Shown: positions 11,685-19,329, counted from the first letter of the stretch. The stretch is 64,000 bases of DNA from Pseudoxanthomonas sangjuensis (GCF_010211755.1 NZ_PDWR01000012.1:27899-91898), one strand, 5' to 3'. The notes: a model not told the origin generated them from the sequence alone. Made by a program: numbers and translations.

Positions 11685-12158
11685 ATGAAGACTGCCCTTC
11701 CGCTGCTTGCCTGCCTGCTGGTCGCCGTTCCGGCACTGGCCGAAGACAGGCCCGCCGGCGCAGACGCCGCGACCAGCGCCGGGAAACTGGACCTGAGCCT
11801 GCCCCGGTCCGCGGCCGACTACCGCAACGATCCGCCCGGTACCTGGTACGGCGACACCAGCGGCGTTCCCGCTTCCGCCGAATCCAAGGAGCGCGGGGAA
11901 GCGACGGCGCGCGAGGAACAGTGCCAGGGCGAGCTGCACGGCAGCGTCGCCGCCGGCATCGGCCATGCCAGCCGCGGCGGCAACAGCAACTGGCAGGCGG
12001 TCAACCTGCACGGCTGCAAGACCTACTACAACGACGACGGCGAAGCCCGCGAAGTCGGGGTCAGCATCAGCGTCGGCCAGTACGACGGGCCCGATGGCCG
12101 TTACCGCGGCGGCCGGCGGCCGATGGCGCCGCCCCCGGCGGGCGGTCCGCGGCGCTGA
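11685..12158 (+). CDS. Small secreted protein of unknown function
   Basis: A 157-residue protein with a clear Sec signal peptide (MKTALPLLACLLVAVPALA, cut probably after ALA) and no lipobox. The mature part is polar, with two Cys (EEQCQGELHGSV and LHGCKTYYN) that could form a disulfide in the periplasm, a central GIGHASRGGNSNW segment, and a basic Pro/Arg-rich tail. I recognise no family. AGGTGG lies upstream of the ATG. It follows recQ after about 90 bases and ends before a strong terminator, so it is the last gene of this plus-strand block. Confidence 0.7.
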   Translation: MKTALPLLACLLVAVPALAEDRPAGADAATSAGKLDLSLPRSAADYRNDPPGTWYGDTSGVPASAESKERGEATAREEQCQGELHGSVAAGIGHASRGGNSNWQAVNLHGCKTYYNDDGEAREVGVSISVGQYDGPDGRYRGGRRPMAPPPAGGPRR

Positions 12159-12194
12159 AGATGCGCACGCACTTCGCCGACCGCACATGCACCG

Positions 12195-12220
12195 AAAGCC
12201 CCGCGCTTCGCGGGGCTTTT
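12195..12220. terminator. Bidirectional intrinsic terminator
   Basis: An 11-bp perfect stem (AAAGCCCCGCG, loop CTT, CGCGGGGCTTT) followed by TTTT on plus, and GC-rich with flanking A/T on both sides. It ends the small secreted-protein gene on plus and, read from the other strand, lies just after tRNA-Lys. Confidence 0.85.
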
Positions 12221-12221
12221 C

Positions 12222-12240
12222 GCATCCGTTCGCCGGATGC
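12222..12240 (-). terminator. Second hairpin downstream of tRNA-Lys
   Basis: A 7-bp stem GCATCCG / CGGATGC with a TTCGC loop, adjoining the bidirectional terminator and 17 bases past the CCA end of tRNA-Lys. It may help 3' processing or termination of the tRNA transcript. Confidence 0.5.
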
Positions 12241-12256
12241 CCGGCGGCGTCCTGCA

Positions 12257-12332
12257 TGGTGGGCCGTGTTGGAATCGAACCAACGACCAGCGGATTAAAA
12301 GTCCGATGCTCTACCGACTGAGCTAACGGCCC
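12257..12332 (-). tRNA. tRNA-Lys (UUU)
   Basis: A 76-base cloverleaf read on minus. Acceptor GGGCCGT pairs with ACGGCCC; the D loop has AGTCGGTA, the anticodon loop CTTTTAA gives UUU, the T arm has GGTTCGATTCC, then discriminator A and an encoded CCA (12259-12257). Position 27 (U) faces C43, a mismatch at the end of the anticodon stem. It lies 72 bases after queC in the same direction, so it may be processed from the que transcript. In Pseudomonas the tRNA-Lys after queC is a known integration site for conjugative elements; here it is unoccupied. Confidence 0.97.
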
Positions 12333-12404
12333 GGGTTGCAGAAAACGCGTCCCGGCCTTGCGCCGGGGTGCGAATTCTAACCCACGCCGCGCAGCATCGC
12401 GAAA

Positions 12405-13085
12405 TCATGCGTAGCGCGTCGGATCGGCCACGCCGGCGTCGGCGAACCCCTGCGCGCGCAGGCGGCAGGCATCGCAGTGGCCGCAGGCACGGCCGTCGGC
12501 GTCGGCGCGGTAGCACGACACGGTCTGCGCGAAATCCACGCCCAGGCGCGCGCCTTCGCGGACGATGTCGGCCTTGCTCAGGCGGATCAGCGGCGCCTGG
12601 ACGCGCAGGCCCGCGCCTTCGACGCCGGCCTTGGTCGCCAGGTTGGCCAGCTTCGCGAAGGCCTCGATGAATTCCGGCCGGCAGTCCGGGTAGCCCGAGT
12701 AATCGACCGCGTTGACCCCGCAGAAGATGTCGCTGGCGCCGAGCACTTCGGCCCAGCCCAGCGCGATCGACAGCATCACCGTGTTGCGCGCCGGCACGTA
12801 GGTGACGGGAATGGCCGCCGCGTTCGGATCCTTGTCGGTATCGACCGGCACCTCGATGTCGTCGGTCAGCGCCGAGCCGCCGATGCTGCGCAGGTCGACG
12901 TTCACCGTCTTGTGCGCGACCGCGCCGAGCGACTGCGCCACGCGCGCCGCGGCCTCCAGTTCCGAAGTATGGCGCTGGCCGTAGCTGACGCTGAGCGCGT
13001 GGGCGGCGAAACCCTGCTCGCGGGCGATGGCGAGGACGACGGCGGAATCCATGCCGCCGGAGACGAGGACGACTGCTTTTTTCAT
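12405..13085 (-). CDS. queC: QueC, 7-cyano-7-deazaguanine (preQ0) synthase
   Basis: A 226-residue enzyme converting 7-carboxy-7-deazaguanine to preQ0 with ATP and ammonia, a step toward queuosine in tRNAs with GUN anticodons. The PP-loop SGGMDSA is at residues 9-15. The C-terminal zinc site is complete ([19 protein letters not shown]). The ATG at 13085 gives the exact family N-terminus ([11 protein letters not shown]). No Shine-Dalgarno is evident: the 40 bases upstream are unusually AT-rich for this genome (TTTAATTTCAAGTTTAATGCG), which may favour an open leader. It lies downstream of queE and of the tRNA-like element, on the same strand. Confidence 0.96.
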   Translation of the reverse strand: MKKAVVLVSGGMDSAVVLAIAREQGFAAHALSVSYGQRHTSELEAAARVAQSLGAVAHKTVNVDLRSIGGSALTDDIEVPVDTDKDPNAAAIPVTYVPARNTVMLSIALGWAEVLGASDIFCGVNAVDYSGYPDCRPEFIEAFAKLANLATKAGVEGAGLRVQAPLIRLSKADIVREGARLGVDFAQTVSCYRADADGRACGHCDACRLRAQGFADAGVADPTRYA

Positions 13086-13181
13086 CGCATTAAACTTGAA
13101 ATTAAAGATTTAGAGGGAGTCATAACCATTTCTGCCCGCCATCCAGCGAGACAGGAATACGGCGCGGCAGCAACTCAAGGA

Positions 13182-13270
13182 GCCGACGACAGGGCTTGAA
13201 CCTGCACCCTTCCGGGATATCCCATGGAGACCACTGTAGTGGTACGTCTACCAAATTCCGTCACGTCGGC
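13182..13270 (-). pseudogene. tRNA-Leu-like element without a normal anticodon arm
   Basis: Read on minus, 89 bases fold as a class II (long variable arm) tRNA. A perfect 7-bp acceptor (GCCGACG / CGTCGGC) is followed by TG, a D arm ACG...CGT with the Leu-type loop GGAATTTGGTAGAC, a variable-arm-like TCCC-GGAA-GGG, and a T arm GCAGG-TTCAAGC-CCTGT. The anticodon region is abnormal: ACCAC-TACA-GTGGT leaves a four-base loop, and an extra small hairpin (TCTC-CAT-GGGA) follows. There is no usable anticodon; the 3' end is T then CCT, so CCA is not encoded. It begins 20 bases after the queE stop. It could be a decayed tRNA-Leu copy or a tRNA-like regulatory RNA. The arms are what I see; the function is unknown. 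Confidence 0.6.
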
Positions 13271-13290
13271 GAAAACGATTGTGTAGCTTC

Positions 13291-13971
13291 TTACCTGCCC
13301 GGCTCGTCGTTCCAGAGCAGCTTGTGCAGTTGCATCTGGAAGCGTACCGGCAGGCGGTCGGCGACGATCCAGTCGGCCAGGTCGCGCGCCGGCAGTTCCG
13401 ACTTGCTCGGCGAGAACAGCACGTCGCAACGCTGGTCCAGCCCGTGCTCACGGACCACGTCGCGCGCCCATTCGTAGTCGGCGCGGCCGCACAGCACGAA
13501 CTTGACCTGGTCGCGCGCGGTCAGCAGCGGCAGGTTTTCCCAGCGGTTGCGCCCGGCCTCGGCCGAGCCCGGCGTCTTGATGTCGAGCACGCGCGACACG
13601 CGCGGGTCGACCGCGGCGATGTCGATGGCGCCGGACGTCTCCAGCGACACGTCGTGGCCGGCGTCGCACAGCCGCTTCAGCAGGCCGATGCAGCGTTTCT
13701 GCGCCAGCGGCTCGCCGCCGGTCACGCAGACGTGGCGCACGCCGTAACCGGCGACCTCGGCCAGGATGTCGTCGATCTCCCGCCACTTGCCGCCGTGGAA
13801 GGCGTAGGCGGTATCGCAGTACTGGCAGCGCAGCGGGCAGCCGGTCAGGCGCACGAACACGGTCGGCCAGCCGACGGCGTCGGCCTCGCCCTGCAGCGAC
13901 AGGAAGACCTCGGTGATCTTCAGCCGGTCGAGCGACGACTGCACGATTTCGCTGGGAACGGAAAAGTCCAT
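13291..13971 (-). CDS. queE: QueE, 7-carboxy-7-deazaguanine synthase (radical SAM)
   Basis: A 226-residue radical-SAM enzyme converting 6-carboxytetrahydropterin to 7-carboxy-7-deazaguanine, the step before QueC. The cluster motif CPLRCQYC (CxxxCxxC) is near residues 45-52, after LSLQGEADAVGWP which holds the substrate-binding region. Then come the glycine-rich TGGEPL motif and a C-terminal half ending QMQLHKLLWND. The ATG at 13971 gives the family N-terminus; an in-frame ATG at 14016 would lie inside the REP palindrome and is unlikely. It sits between cpoB and queC, the order also known from Pseudomonas. Confidence 0.94.
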   Translation of the reverse strand: MDFSVPSEIVQSSLDRLKITEVFLSLQGEADAVGWPTVFVRLTGCPLRCQYCDTAYAFHGGKWREIDDILAEVAGYGVRHVCVTGGEPLAQKRCIGLLKRLCDAGHDVSLETSGAIDIAAVDPRVSRVLDIKTPGSAEAGRNRWENLPLLTARDQVKFVLCGRADYEWARDVVREHGLDQRCDVLFSPSKSELPARDLADWIVADRLPVRFQMQLHKLLWNDEPGR

Positions 13972-13980
13972 GCGCCCATT

Positions 13981-14055
13981 GTAGAGCGGGGCTTGCCCCG
14001 CTGCCTTGGCTTGCATGTCGGAAACGGCGAGAGCAGCGGGGCAAGCCCCGCTCTG
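13981..14055. repeat. Inverted pair of GTAG-type REP palindromes
   Basis: GTAG at 13981 heads a palindrome GCGGGGC-TT-GCCCCGC. A 22-base unit (13983-14004) recurs exactly in inverse orientation at 14033-14054, 28 bases away. Both the unit and the pair can form hairpins. The head tetranucleotide and paired layout match the SMAG/REP class of Stenotrophomonas and relatives, which are moved by RAYT transposases. It lies between the cpoB stop and the queE start on minus. Confidence 0.85.
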
Positions 14056-14064
14056 CGGCGCGAA

Positions 14065-14904
14065 TCAGCGGATGCTGCGGCCGAACTGGATCGATTTCAG
14101 GCGATCGTCGGCGGTACGGGCGACGTCGCTGCCGGGATACTTGCTGACCACGGTGGCCAGCGTGCTCTCGGCCTGCTCGACCTTGCCCAGGCCGTATTCG
14201 CACAGGCCGAGCTTCAGCAGCGCGCCCGGCGCCTTGTCGTGGGTCGGATAGCGGCCCAGCAAGGTATTGAACTGGTCGGCGGCGAGCTGGTAGTTCTGGG
14301 TGACGTAATAGCTCTCGCCCAGCCAGTACAGCGCGTTCGGCGCGTACACGCCGCCCGGGTACAGTTCGAGGAAGCTGGTGAACAACCGCGCCGAATCGAC
14401 GTAGTTGCCGGCCTTCAGCGCGTCGAAGGCGACGTTGTAGGCGGCGCGTTCGTCGCCGGCCTGGGCCATCGCACCGACATCGCCATGCACCGACGGCGCG
14501 CTGTCGGCGGCCACGGCGGGCGCCGCCGCGGGCGCATTGGCCGCGGAAGGCGGCGCGGGCAGGGCCACCGGCGGCGCAGCGGAGGGCGGTGCACCGCCCT
14601 CGATGCGGCTCAGGCGGCTGTCGAGGTCCAGGTACTGGTCGCGGTTGCGCTGCTTGAGCTGCTCGTTCTCGTTCTGCAACTGCTCGACCATGCCGCGCAG
14701 CTGGACAACCTCCCTGCGCAGCTGGTCCAGCTGGTTCAGCAGGTCGACGTTGCCGCGGTCGTTGGCCGCGCGTTGCTCCAGCGCGGCCACGCGGTCGGCC
14801 AGGCTGACGCGCTGCGCGTGCGCCGGCGCGGCGCCGAGGCCGAGCAGCACGGGAACGAGCAGCATGGGGGCGAGCGACGTGTGGAGCGGACGGAACGGAT
14901 TCAT
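14065..14904 (-). CDS. cpoB: CpoB/YbgF, Tol-Pal-associated cell-division coordinator
   Basis: A 279-residue periplasmic protein with a signal peptide (ending PAHAQ, about residue 31), an N-terminal trimerising coiled coil (about 35-105, RVAALEQRAAN, LRREVVQLRGMVEQLQNENEQL), an Ala/Pro linker, and three C-terminal TPRs (YNVAFDALKAGNYVDSARLF, APNALYWLGESYYV, APGALLKLGLCEYGLG). In E. coli CpoB binds TolA and tunes PBP1B during septal constriction. It follows pal, but a strong terminator lies between them, so it is either expressed by read-through or has its own promoter, which I cannot place. Confidence 0.93.
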   Translation of the reverse strand: MNPFRPLHTSLAPMLLVPVLLGLGAAPAHAQRVSLADRVAALEQRAANDRGNVDLLNQLDQLRREVVQLRGMVEQLQNENEQLKQRNRDQYLDLDSRLSRIEGGAPPSAAPPVALPAPPSAANAPAAAPAVAADSAPSVHGDVGAMAQAGDERAAYNVAFDALKAGNYVDSARLFTSFLELYPGGVYAPNALYWLGESYYVTQNYQLAADQFNTLLGRYPTHDKAPGALLKLGLCEYGLGKVEQAESTLATVVSKYPGSDVARTADDRLKSIQFGRSIR

Positions 14905-14940
14905 GGTCGTCGGTTATCGCAGGGCTGGAACGGAGGGCCG

Positions 14941-14982
14941 AAAAACGGATGGCTCGCGGCAGGATACCCGCCGCGAGCCATC
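14941..14982 (-). terminator. Intrinsic terminator after pal
   Basis: Read on minus, a 13-bp perfect stem (GATGGCTCGCGGC / GCCGCGAGCCATC, 9-base loop) is followed by CGTTTTTC. It lies 22 bases after the pal stop and before cpoB, and should reduce expression of cpoB, queE and queC relative to pal. Confidence 0.88.
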
Positions 14983-15004
14983 TTTGCCTTTCCCGCCTGA
15001 ACGG

Positions 15005-15517
15005 TTACTTGGCCGTGTAGATGATCTCGACGCGGCGGTTGCGGGCCCAGCACTCCTCGTTCGACTCGGTGCAGACCGGGCGCTCTTCGCCGTAGCTGAC
15101 CACGCTCAGCTGGCCGCCGGAGCCGCCGTTGGCCTGCAGCGCGGACGACACGGCGTTGCCGCGGCGCTCGCCCAGGCCCTGGTTGTAGTCGCGGCTGCCG
15201 CGCTCGTCGGCATTGCCTTCCAGGGTGATGCGCGAGGACGGACGGTCGCGCAGGTACTTGGCGTGGCAGCCGACGATGGCCTGGAATTCCGGCTTCAGCG
15301 CATCCTGGTCGAAATCGAAGTAGATCACGCGCTGGCGCAGGCAGGCGTCGGTGTCCAGGTCCTCCGGGCCGTACAGGCCGTCGTCGACCGGGGCCGGGGT
15401 GGTGGCGACCGGGGCCGGGGTTTCGGCCGGCGGGGTTTCCTTGACCTGCTTCTTGCAGCCGGCGATGACGGCCACGGACAACATCGAAAGCGCGATGACT
15501 CGAATGCTGGTGTTCAT
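15005..15517 (-). CDS. pal: Pal, peptidoglycan-associated lipoprotein
   Basis: A 170-residue outer-membrane lipoprotein. A type II signal peptide ends at lipobox VIAGC (Cys21), followed by a short Pro/Ala/Thr tether and an OmpA-like peptidoglycan-binding domain (YFDFDQDALKPEF, then LEGNADERGSRDYNQGLGERR, where the conserved Asp and Arg bind diaminopimelate). Pal fixes the outer membrane to peptidoglycan and is released and relocated by TolB during division. Two extra Cys pairs (DACLRQ/VGCH, PVCTESNEECW) are visible. It ends at a strong terminator. Confidence 0.96.
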   Translation of the reverse strand: MNTSIRVIALSMLSVAVIAGCKKQVKETPPAETPAPVATTPAPVDDGLYGPEDLDTDACLRQRVIYFDFDQDALKPEFQAIVGCHAKYLRDRPSSRITLEGNADERGSRDYNQGLGERRGNAVSSALQANGGSGGQLSVVSYGEERPVCTESNEECWARNRRVEIIYTAK

Positions 15518-15567
15518 GGGGAAAAATCCTCGGGTTCAGCGGGGTGGAAAACGCTCGGCAGTCTACT

Positions 15568-15622
15568 CCGGAATCGGTTCAGCTTGTGCGAACCGGACCC
15601 CGGAACCTGCACCGGATTCCGG
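15568..15622. repeat. Nested inverted repeats in the tolB-pal gap
   Basis: CCGGAATC (15568-15575) pairs with GATTCCGG (15615-15622), and inside it CGGTTC (15575-15580) pairs with GAACCG (15590-15595). No T tract follows. It could be an mRNA stabiliser or processing site giving more pal than tolB. Confidence 0.45.
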
Positions 15623-15642
15623 TTGTTCACTGCAGCATGGCC

Positions 15643-16968
15643 TCAGCGCGGGGTGCGGAACGGCCCCCACGCCGGTTCGCGCACGTCGCCGTCGGCCAGC
15701 ACCAGGCGCTGGCGCACGCGCGCATCGGCCGAGACCGCGTACAGCACGCCGCGCCCGCCTTCGCGCGCCGCATACAGCACCATGCTGGCATTCGGCGCGA
15801 AGCTGGGCGATTCGTCCAGCGAGCCCGGCGACAGCGTGTTCCAGCGCGGCGAACCGAGGCTGCTGTCCATCAGCACGATGCGGTAGGTGTTGCCGCTGCC
15901 CTGCGCCAGCGCGATCTTCTGGCCGTCGTAGGACACGCTGGCCGAGGCGTTGTAGCTGCCCTGGAAGCTCACCCGCGTGGCGCTGCCGCCCGAGGCCGGC
16001 ATGCGGTAGATCTGCGGGCCGCCGCTGCGGTCGGAGGTGAAGTAGAGGGTATTGCCGTCGGCGCTCCAGGTCGGCTCGGTATCGATGCCGAACTGGTTGG
16101 TCAGCTGGGTCAGCGCCTTGCTGCCCAGGTCCATCACGTAGATCTCGGGGTTGCCGCTGCGCGACAGGGTCAGCGCCAGCTTGCGGCCGTCGGGCGAGAA
16201 CGCCGGCGAGCCGTTGATGCCGCGGAACGCGGCGACCAGTTCGCGCGCGCCGGTGGACACGTCCTGGATGTAGATCGACGAATTGCCGCGTTCGAAGCTG
16301 ACGTAGGCCAGCTTGCGCCCGTCCGGGCTCCACGACGGCGACAGCAGCGGCTCGGACGAACGCACGATGGTCTGCGGGTTGAAGCCGTCGGAGTCGGCCA
16401 CCATCAGCGTGTAGCGCGCGGCGCTGCCGACGCCGGTCTGGGTGATGTAGGCGATGCGGGTCCAGAACGCGCCGCGCACGCCGGTGATCTTCTCGTAGAT
16501 GGCGTCGGCCATCTGGTGGGCGACGTCGCGCATCGCGTTGGCGCGCGCGGTCAGCGCCAGGCCGAGCAGGCGCTCCTGCTTGGCGATGTCGTACAGCTCG
16601 TATTCGACCCGGTAGCCGCCATCGCCGCCGTCGACCACGCGGCCGACCACGATGTAGTCCTGGCGCAGCGCCTTCCAGGTCGGGTAGTTGATCTCGCCAC
16701 CCCGGACCGGATGCTCGACCATGGCGCCCTCGGGCAGGGTGCGGAACTGGCCGGAGCGGTTCAGGTCGGCGGCGACCACCTTGGCCACGTCGGTCTGCGG
16801 GGCCGCGGCCGACCCCTGGTACGGCATCGGCACCACGGCGATCGGCAACGCCGAGGCGTTGCCGCCGATGATGTCGATTTCCAGTCCCTGCTGCTGCGCC
16901 GAAGCGGCCAGCGGAACCAGGACCAGGGCGATTGCGGCGAGCCAGCGCGGCAGTGTCTTCATGGGCAC
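15643..16968 (-). CDS. tolB: TolB, periplasmic Tol-Pal protein
   Basis: A 441-residue protein with a Sec signal peptide (to about residue 24, AASAQQQ), an N-terminal TolB domain (LEIDIIGG to about 165), and a C-terminal six-blade beta-propeller seen as repeated segments (SPSWSPDGRKLAYVSF, SPAFSPDGRKLALTLS, EPTWSADGNTLYFTSD, ASVSYDGQKIALAQ, SPSFAPNASMVLYAA). TolB binds Pal, and its N-terminus binds TolA, coupling the energised TolQRA motor to release of Pal from peptidoglycan. It lies in the standard tolQ-R-A-B-pal order. Confidence 0.97.
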   Translation of the reverse strand: MPMKTLPRWLAAIALVLVPLAASAQQQGLEIDIIGGNASALPIAVVPMPYQGSAAAPQTDVAKVVAADLNRSGQFRTLPEGAMVEHPVRGGEINYPTWKALRQDYIVVGRVVDGGDGGYRVEYELYDIAKQERLLGLALTARANAMRDVAHQMADAIYEKITGVRGAFWTRIAYITQTGVGSAARYTLMVADSDGFNPQTIVRSSEPLLSPSWSPDGRKLAYVSFERGNSSIYIQDVSTGARELVAAFRGINGSPAFSPDGRKLALTLSRSGNPEIYVMDLGSKALTQLTNQFGIDTEPTWSADGNTLYFTSDRSGGPQIYRMPASGGSATRVSFQGSYNASASVSYDGQKIALAQGSGNTYRIVLMDSSLGSPRWNTLSPGSLDESPSFAPNASMVLYAAREGGRGVLYAVSADARVRQRLVLADGDVREPAWGPFRTPR

Positions 16969-17058
16969 GTCGTGTGATTTTTGGGGCCGGCTAGGGATAC
17001 CAGCCCGAGCGTGAACGTTTTCGCAATTGTGAACGAAAACCGGGAAATATCGGCCGGG

Positions 17059-18057
17059 TCAGCGATCCTGCGCGACGAAATTGAAGTTGAGCTGGCGGCT
17101 GAACACCGGCTCGAAGCCACGGTATGGCAGCGGCTGCGCCTTCAGCACCGCGCGCTCCAGCGAGTCCCGCCCGGCCTGATCCATCGCGCAGCCCGGCTGC
17201 ACCTGCGCGTCGATGACCTCGCCGCCCGGCAACTGCTTGATGATGACGCGGCACTTGGTGCCCAGCGGCACCGAATCCGGCCGGGTCCACTGCTGGCTGA
17301 CCGCGGCCTGGATCGCCGCGACGTACTGCGCCAGCAGGCCATCGTCGGTACCGCCCTGCCCGACCGGACCTGTGGCGGCGGCCGGGGCCGTGGCGGCGGC
17401 GTTGCGCGAACGCGCGTCGGCCAGCTGGCGCAGCTTCTGCTCGGCCAGTTGCGCCTCGCGCGCGGCCTGCTCGCGCTTGCGGCGGATCTCGGCCAGCTTC
17501 TTCTGCTTTTCCTCTTCGGCCAGCCGCTGCCGCTCCTCTTCCTGCTGCCGCGCCAGCCGCTGCCGCTTCTCGGCCTCTTCCTGGCGCTGGCGTTCGGTCA
17601 GGTCGATCTGCTCCTGGCGGCGCTTGGCTTCCTGTTCCTGGCGCAGCTTCTCCTGCGAGATCGCCTCGCGCCGCGCCTCTTCCTGGTCGATCTGGTCGGG
17701 AACGGGGATGCGTTCCTGCGCCTCCACCTGCCGCGGCACCGGCGAATCCTGCGGCACCGGCTCGGGCAGCGGCTGCGGCGGCGGCGCGGCTTCCTCCTCG
17801 ACCGGCTCCGGCTGCGGCGGGACCACGGGCTCGGCGTTCAACGCGCGCTGCACCGCGCGGTCCTCCGCCGCGCTGCTGACCATCGTCGCCTCGATCGTCG
17901 CGCCCGCCGCCGAGGAAACGTCGTGGTCCCACTTCAGCCACGACGACAGCCACAGGAACAGCGCCAGCAGCACGTGCAGGCCGATCGCGAAGGCGAGCGG
18001 TCGGCCGATGCCTTCTTCGTCGTAGCCGTTGTTGCGCGGAAGCGTTCCGGCGTTCAC
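17059..18057 (-). CDS. tolA: TolA, energy-transducing Tol-Pal protein
   Basis: An inner-membrane protein of about 332 residues with one N-terminal span (PLAFAIGLHVLLALFLWLSSWL), a Pro/Glu segment, a long charged Lys/Arg/Glu/Gln/Ala helix (about 110-225) that crosses the periplasm, and a C-terminal TonB/TolA-like domain (YVAAIQAAVSQQWTRP to LNFNFVAQD). TolA moves force from TolQR to TolB-Pal. The GTG at 18057 is chosen with TAGG six bases upstream; a TTG at 18063 is the alternative. It follows tolR with no real gap. The 90 bases to tolB hold a small 7-bp inverted repeat (17017-17040). Confidence 0.93.
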   Translation of the reverse strand: MNAGTLPRNNGYDEEGIGRPLAFAIGLHVLLALFLWLSSWLKWDHDVSSAAGATIEATMVSSAAEDRAVQRALNAEPVVPPQPEPVEEEAAPPPQPLPEPVPQDSPVPRQVEAQERIPVPDQIDQEEARREAISQEKLRQEQEAKRRQEQIDLTERQRQEEAEKRQRLARQQEEERQRLAEEEKQKKLAEIRRKREQAAREAQLAEQKLRQLADARSRNAAATAPAAATGPVGQGGTDDGLLAQYVAAIQAAVSQQWTRPDSVPLGTKCRVIIKQLPGGEVIDAQVQPGCAMDQAGRDSLERAVLKAQPLPYRGFEPVFSRQLNFNFVAQDR

Positions 18058-18064
18058 TGCCAAC

Positions 18065-18493
18065 CTATTGCTTGGTCCACAGCACGACGTTGGTCACCTT
18101 GGCCTTCTTCAGCGCCTCGGTGGCGTCGATGACGCGCTGGTACGGGGCTTCGCCATCGCCGGCGAGCAGGACCCGCAGGTCGTTGCCCTGTTGCTCCCTG
18201 ATCGGGGCGAGCAACGTCGCCAGCCCCGCTTCGTCCACCTGCCGCGGCTGCTTGTCGCCGGGCAGTTGCAGGCCGAAACGCCCGTCCGGGTAGGCGATGA
18301 CGATGATCGGCTCCTGCTTGCTGTCCAGCGCCTTCGCCGTCGACGACGGCAGCTTGACGTCGACCGACAGCGTCAGCAGCGGCGCGGTGACCATGAAGAT
18401 GACCAGCAGCACCAGCATCACGTCGATGTACGGCACGACGTTGATCTCGGACTTCAGCTTGTGCCGCTTGCGGTGGAAGATTCCGGAGGCCAT
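18065..18493 (-). CDS. tolR: TolR, Tol-Pal motor subunit
   Basis: A 142-residue ExbD/TolR-family protein with one membrane span (VPYIDVMLVLLVIFMVTAPLL) that includes the conserved Asp needed for proton-driven motion, then a periplasmic domain (SVDVKLPSSTAKAL, VLLAGDGEAPYQRVIDATEAL) that binds peptidoglycan in the family. It works with TolQ as the stator of the Tol-Pal motor. It sits between tolQ and tolA with gaps of at most 15 bases, so translation is probably coupled. Confidence 0.96.
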   Translation of the reverse strand: MASGIFHRKRHKLKSEINVVPYIDVMLVLLVIFMVTAPLLTLSVDVKLPSSTAKALDSKQEPIIVIAYPDGRFGLQLPGDKQPRQVDEAGLATLLAPIREQQGNDLRVLLAGDGEAPYQRVIDATEALKKAKVTNVVLWTKQ

Positions 18494-18508
18494 GGCGGAT
18501 CGGGTCCG

Positions 18509-19282
18509 TTACTCGTGCGTCGCCTGGCGCTGCAGGATCGAGCTGAATTCCTCGGCGAAGGTCTCGTAGCGCACCGACAGCCGGTCCACGCGCGTGGTGA
18601 AGCGGTTGTAGGCCCACACCGCCGGGATCGCCACGAACAGGCCGATCGCGGTGGCGAACAGCGCCTCCGAGATGCCCGGCGCCACCGAGGCGATGCCGGC
18701 CTGCTCGCCGCTGCGGAGCATGTCGTGCATCGTCACCATGATCCCGAACACGGTGCCGACCAGGCCCACGTACGGCGCGGTCGAGCCGATGTTGGCCAGC
18801 AGCTCGAGGTTGCGCTCCAACTGGCCGACCTCGCGCACGTAGGTCGCGCGCATCGCGCGCTGCGCGCCTTCCAGTTGCGCGCGCCCGTCGTGCACGCGCT
18901 TGTCGCGCAGGCGGGTGAATTCGCGGAAGCCGGCCTCGAACACCGCTTCCAGCCCGCTGACCACGCGGTTGCGGTCGGCCGCGGCCGAATACAGCTTGTG
19001 CAGCTCGGCGCCGGACCAGAAGCGGCCCTCGAACTCGTCGGCGTCGCGGTCGGCCAGCTTGAAGACGCGCGCCTTGCGGAAAATGATCACCCAGCTGATC
19101 AGCGAACCGAGCAACAGCAGCACCACGATCAACTGCACCGGCAGGCTCGCCTTCGCCACCAGTTCGAAGTAGTTGATGCTGCCGTGCGCGGCCTCGGCGG
19201 CGGCCGCCGCGGCGGTCGAGGCCGCGTCTTCCGGCAGCGCTTCGGTCACGGTGGCCAGCAGGGCCGTGGGCATCGCGATCAT
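18509..19282 (-). CDS. tolQ: TolQ, Tol-Pal motor subunit
   Basis: A 257-residue MotA/TolQ/ExbB-family protein with three membrane spans: about 45-68 (LPVQLIVVLLLLGSLISWVIIF), 160-180 (LANIGSTAPYVGLVGTVFGIM) and 200-222 (ISEALFATAIGLFVAIPAVWAY), the last two lining the proton path with TolR. The N-terminal periplasmic segment is Ala-rich (TAAAAAAEAAHG). ATG at 19282 is supported by GAGGA upstream; an in-frame ATG at 19273 is also possible. It starts the tolQRAB run after ybgC. Confidence 0.96.
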   Translation of the reverse strand: MIAMPTALLATVTEALPEDAASTAAAAAAEAAHGSINYFELVAKASLPVQLIVVLLLLGSLISWVIIFRKARVFKLADRDADEFEGRFWSGAELHKLYSAAADRNRVVSGLEAVFEAGFREFTRLRDKRVHDGRAQLEGAQRAMRATYVREVGQLERNLELLANIGSTAPYVGLVGTVFGIMVTMHDMLRSGEQAGIASVAPGISEALFATAIGLFVAIPAVWAYNRFTTRVDRLSVRYETFAEEFSSILQRQATHE

Positions 19283-19329
19283 CCGTTTTCCTCAGTCATT
19301 CTTTCGGTTCGTTCGGGGGAGGTCCGGCT

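Noticed and set aside
13086..13181. A preQ1 riboswitch upstream of queC
   Set aside because: CTCCCTCTAAAT and an A/T-rich stretch recall the end of a preQ1-I motif, but I find no matching 5' stem (AGAGG/GAGGG) or loop, so the fold cannot be supported.
13182..13270. A functional tRNA-Leu or tRNA-Sec at this site
   Set aside because: There is no 7-base anticodon loop, no discriminator A and no CCA. The Sec-type long acceptor (8 bp) is also absent.
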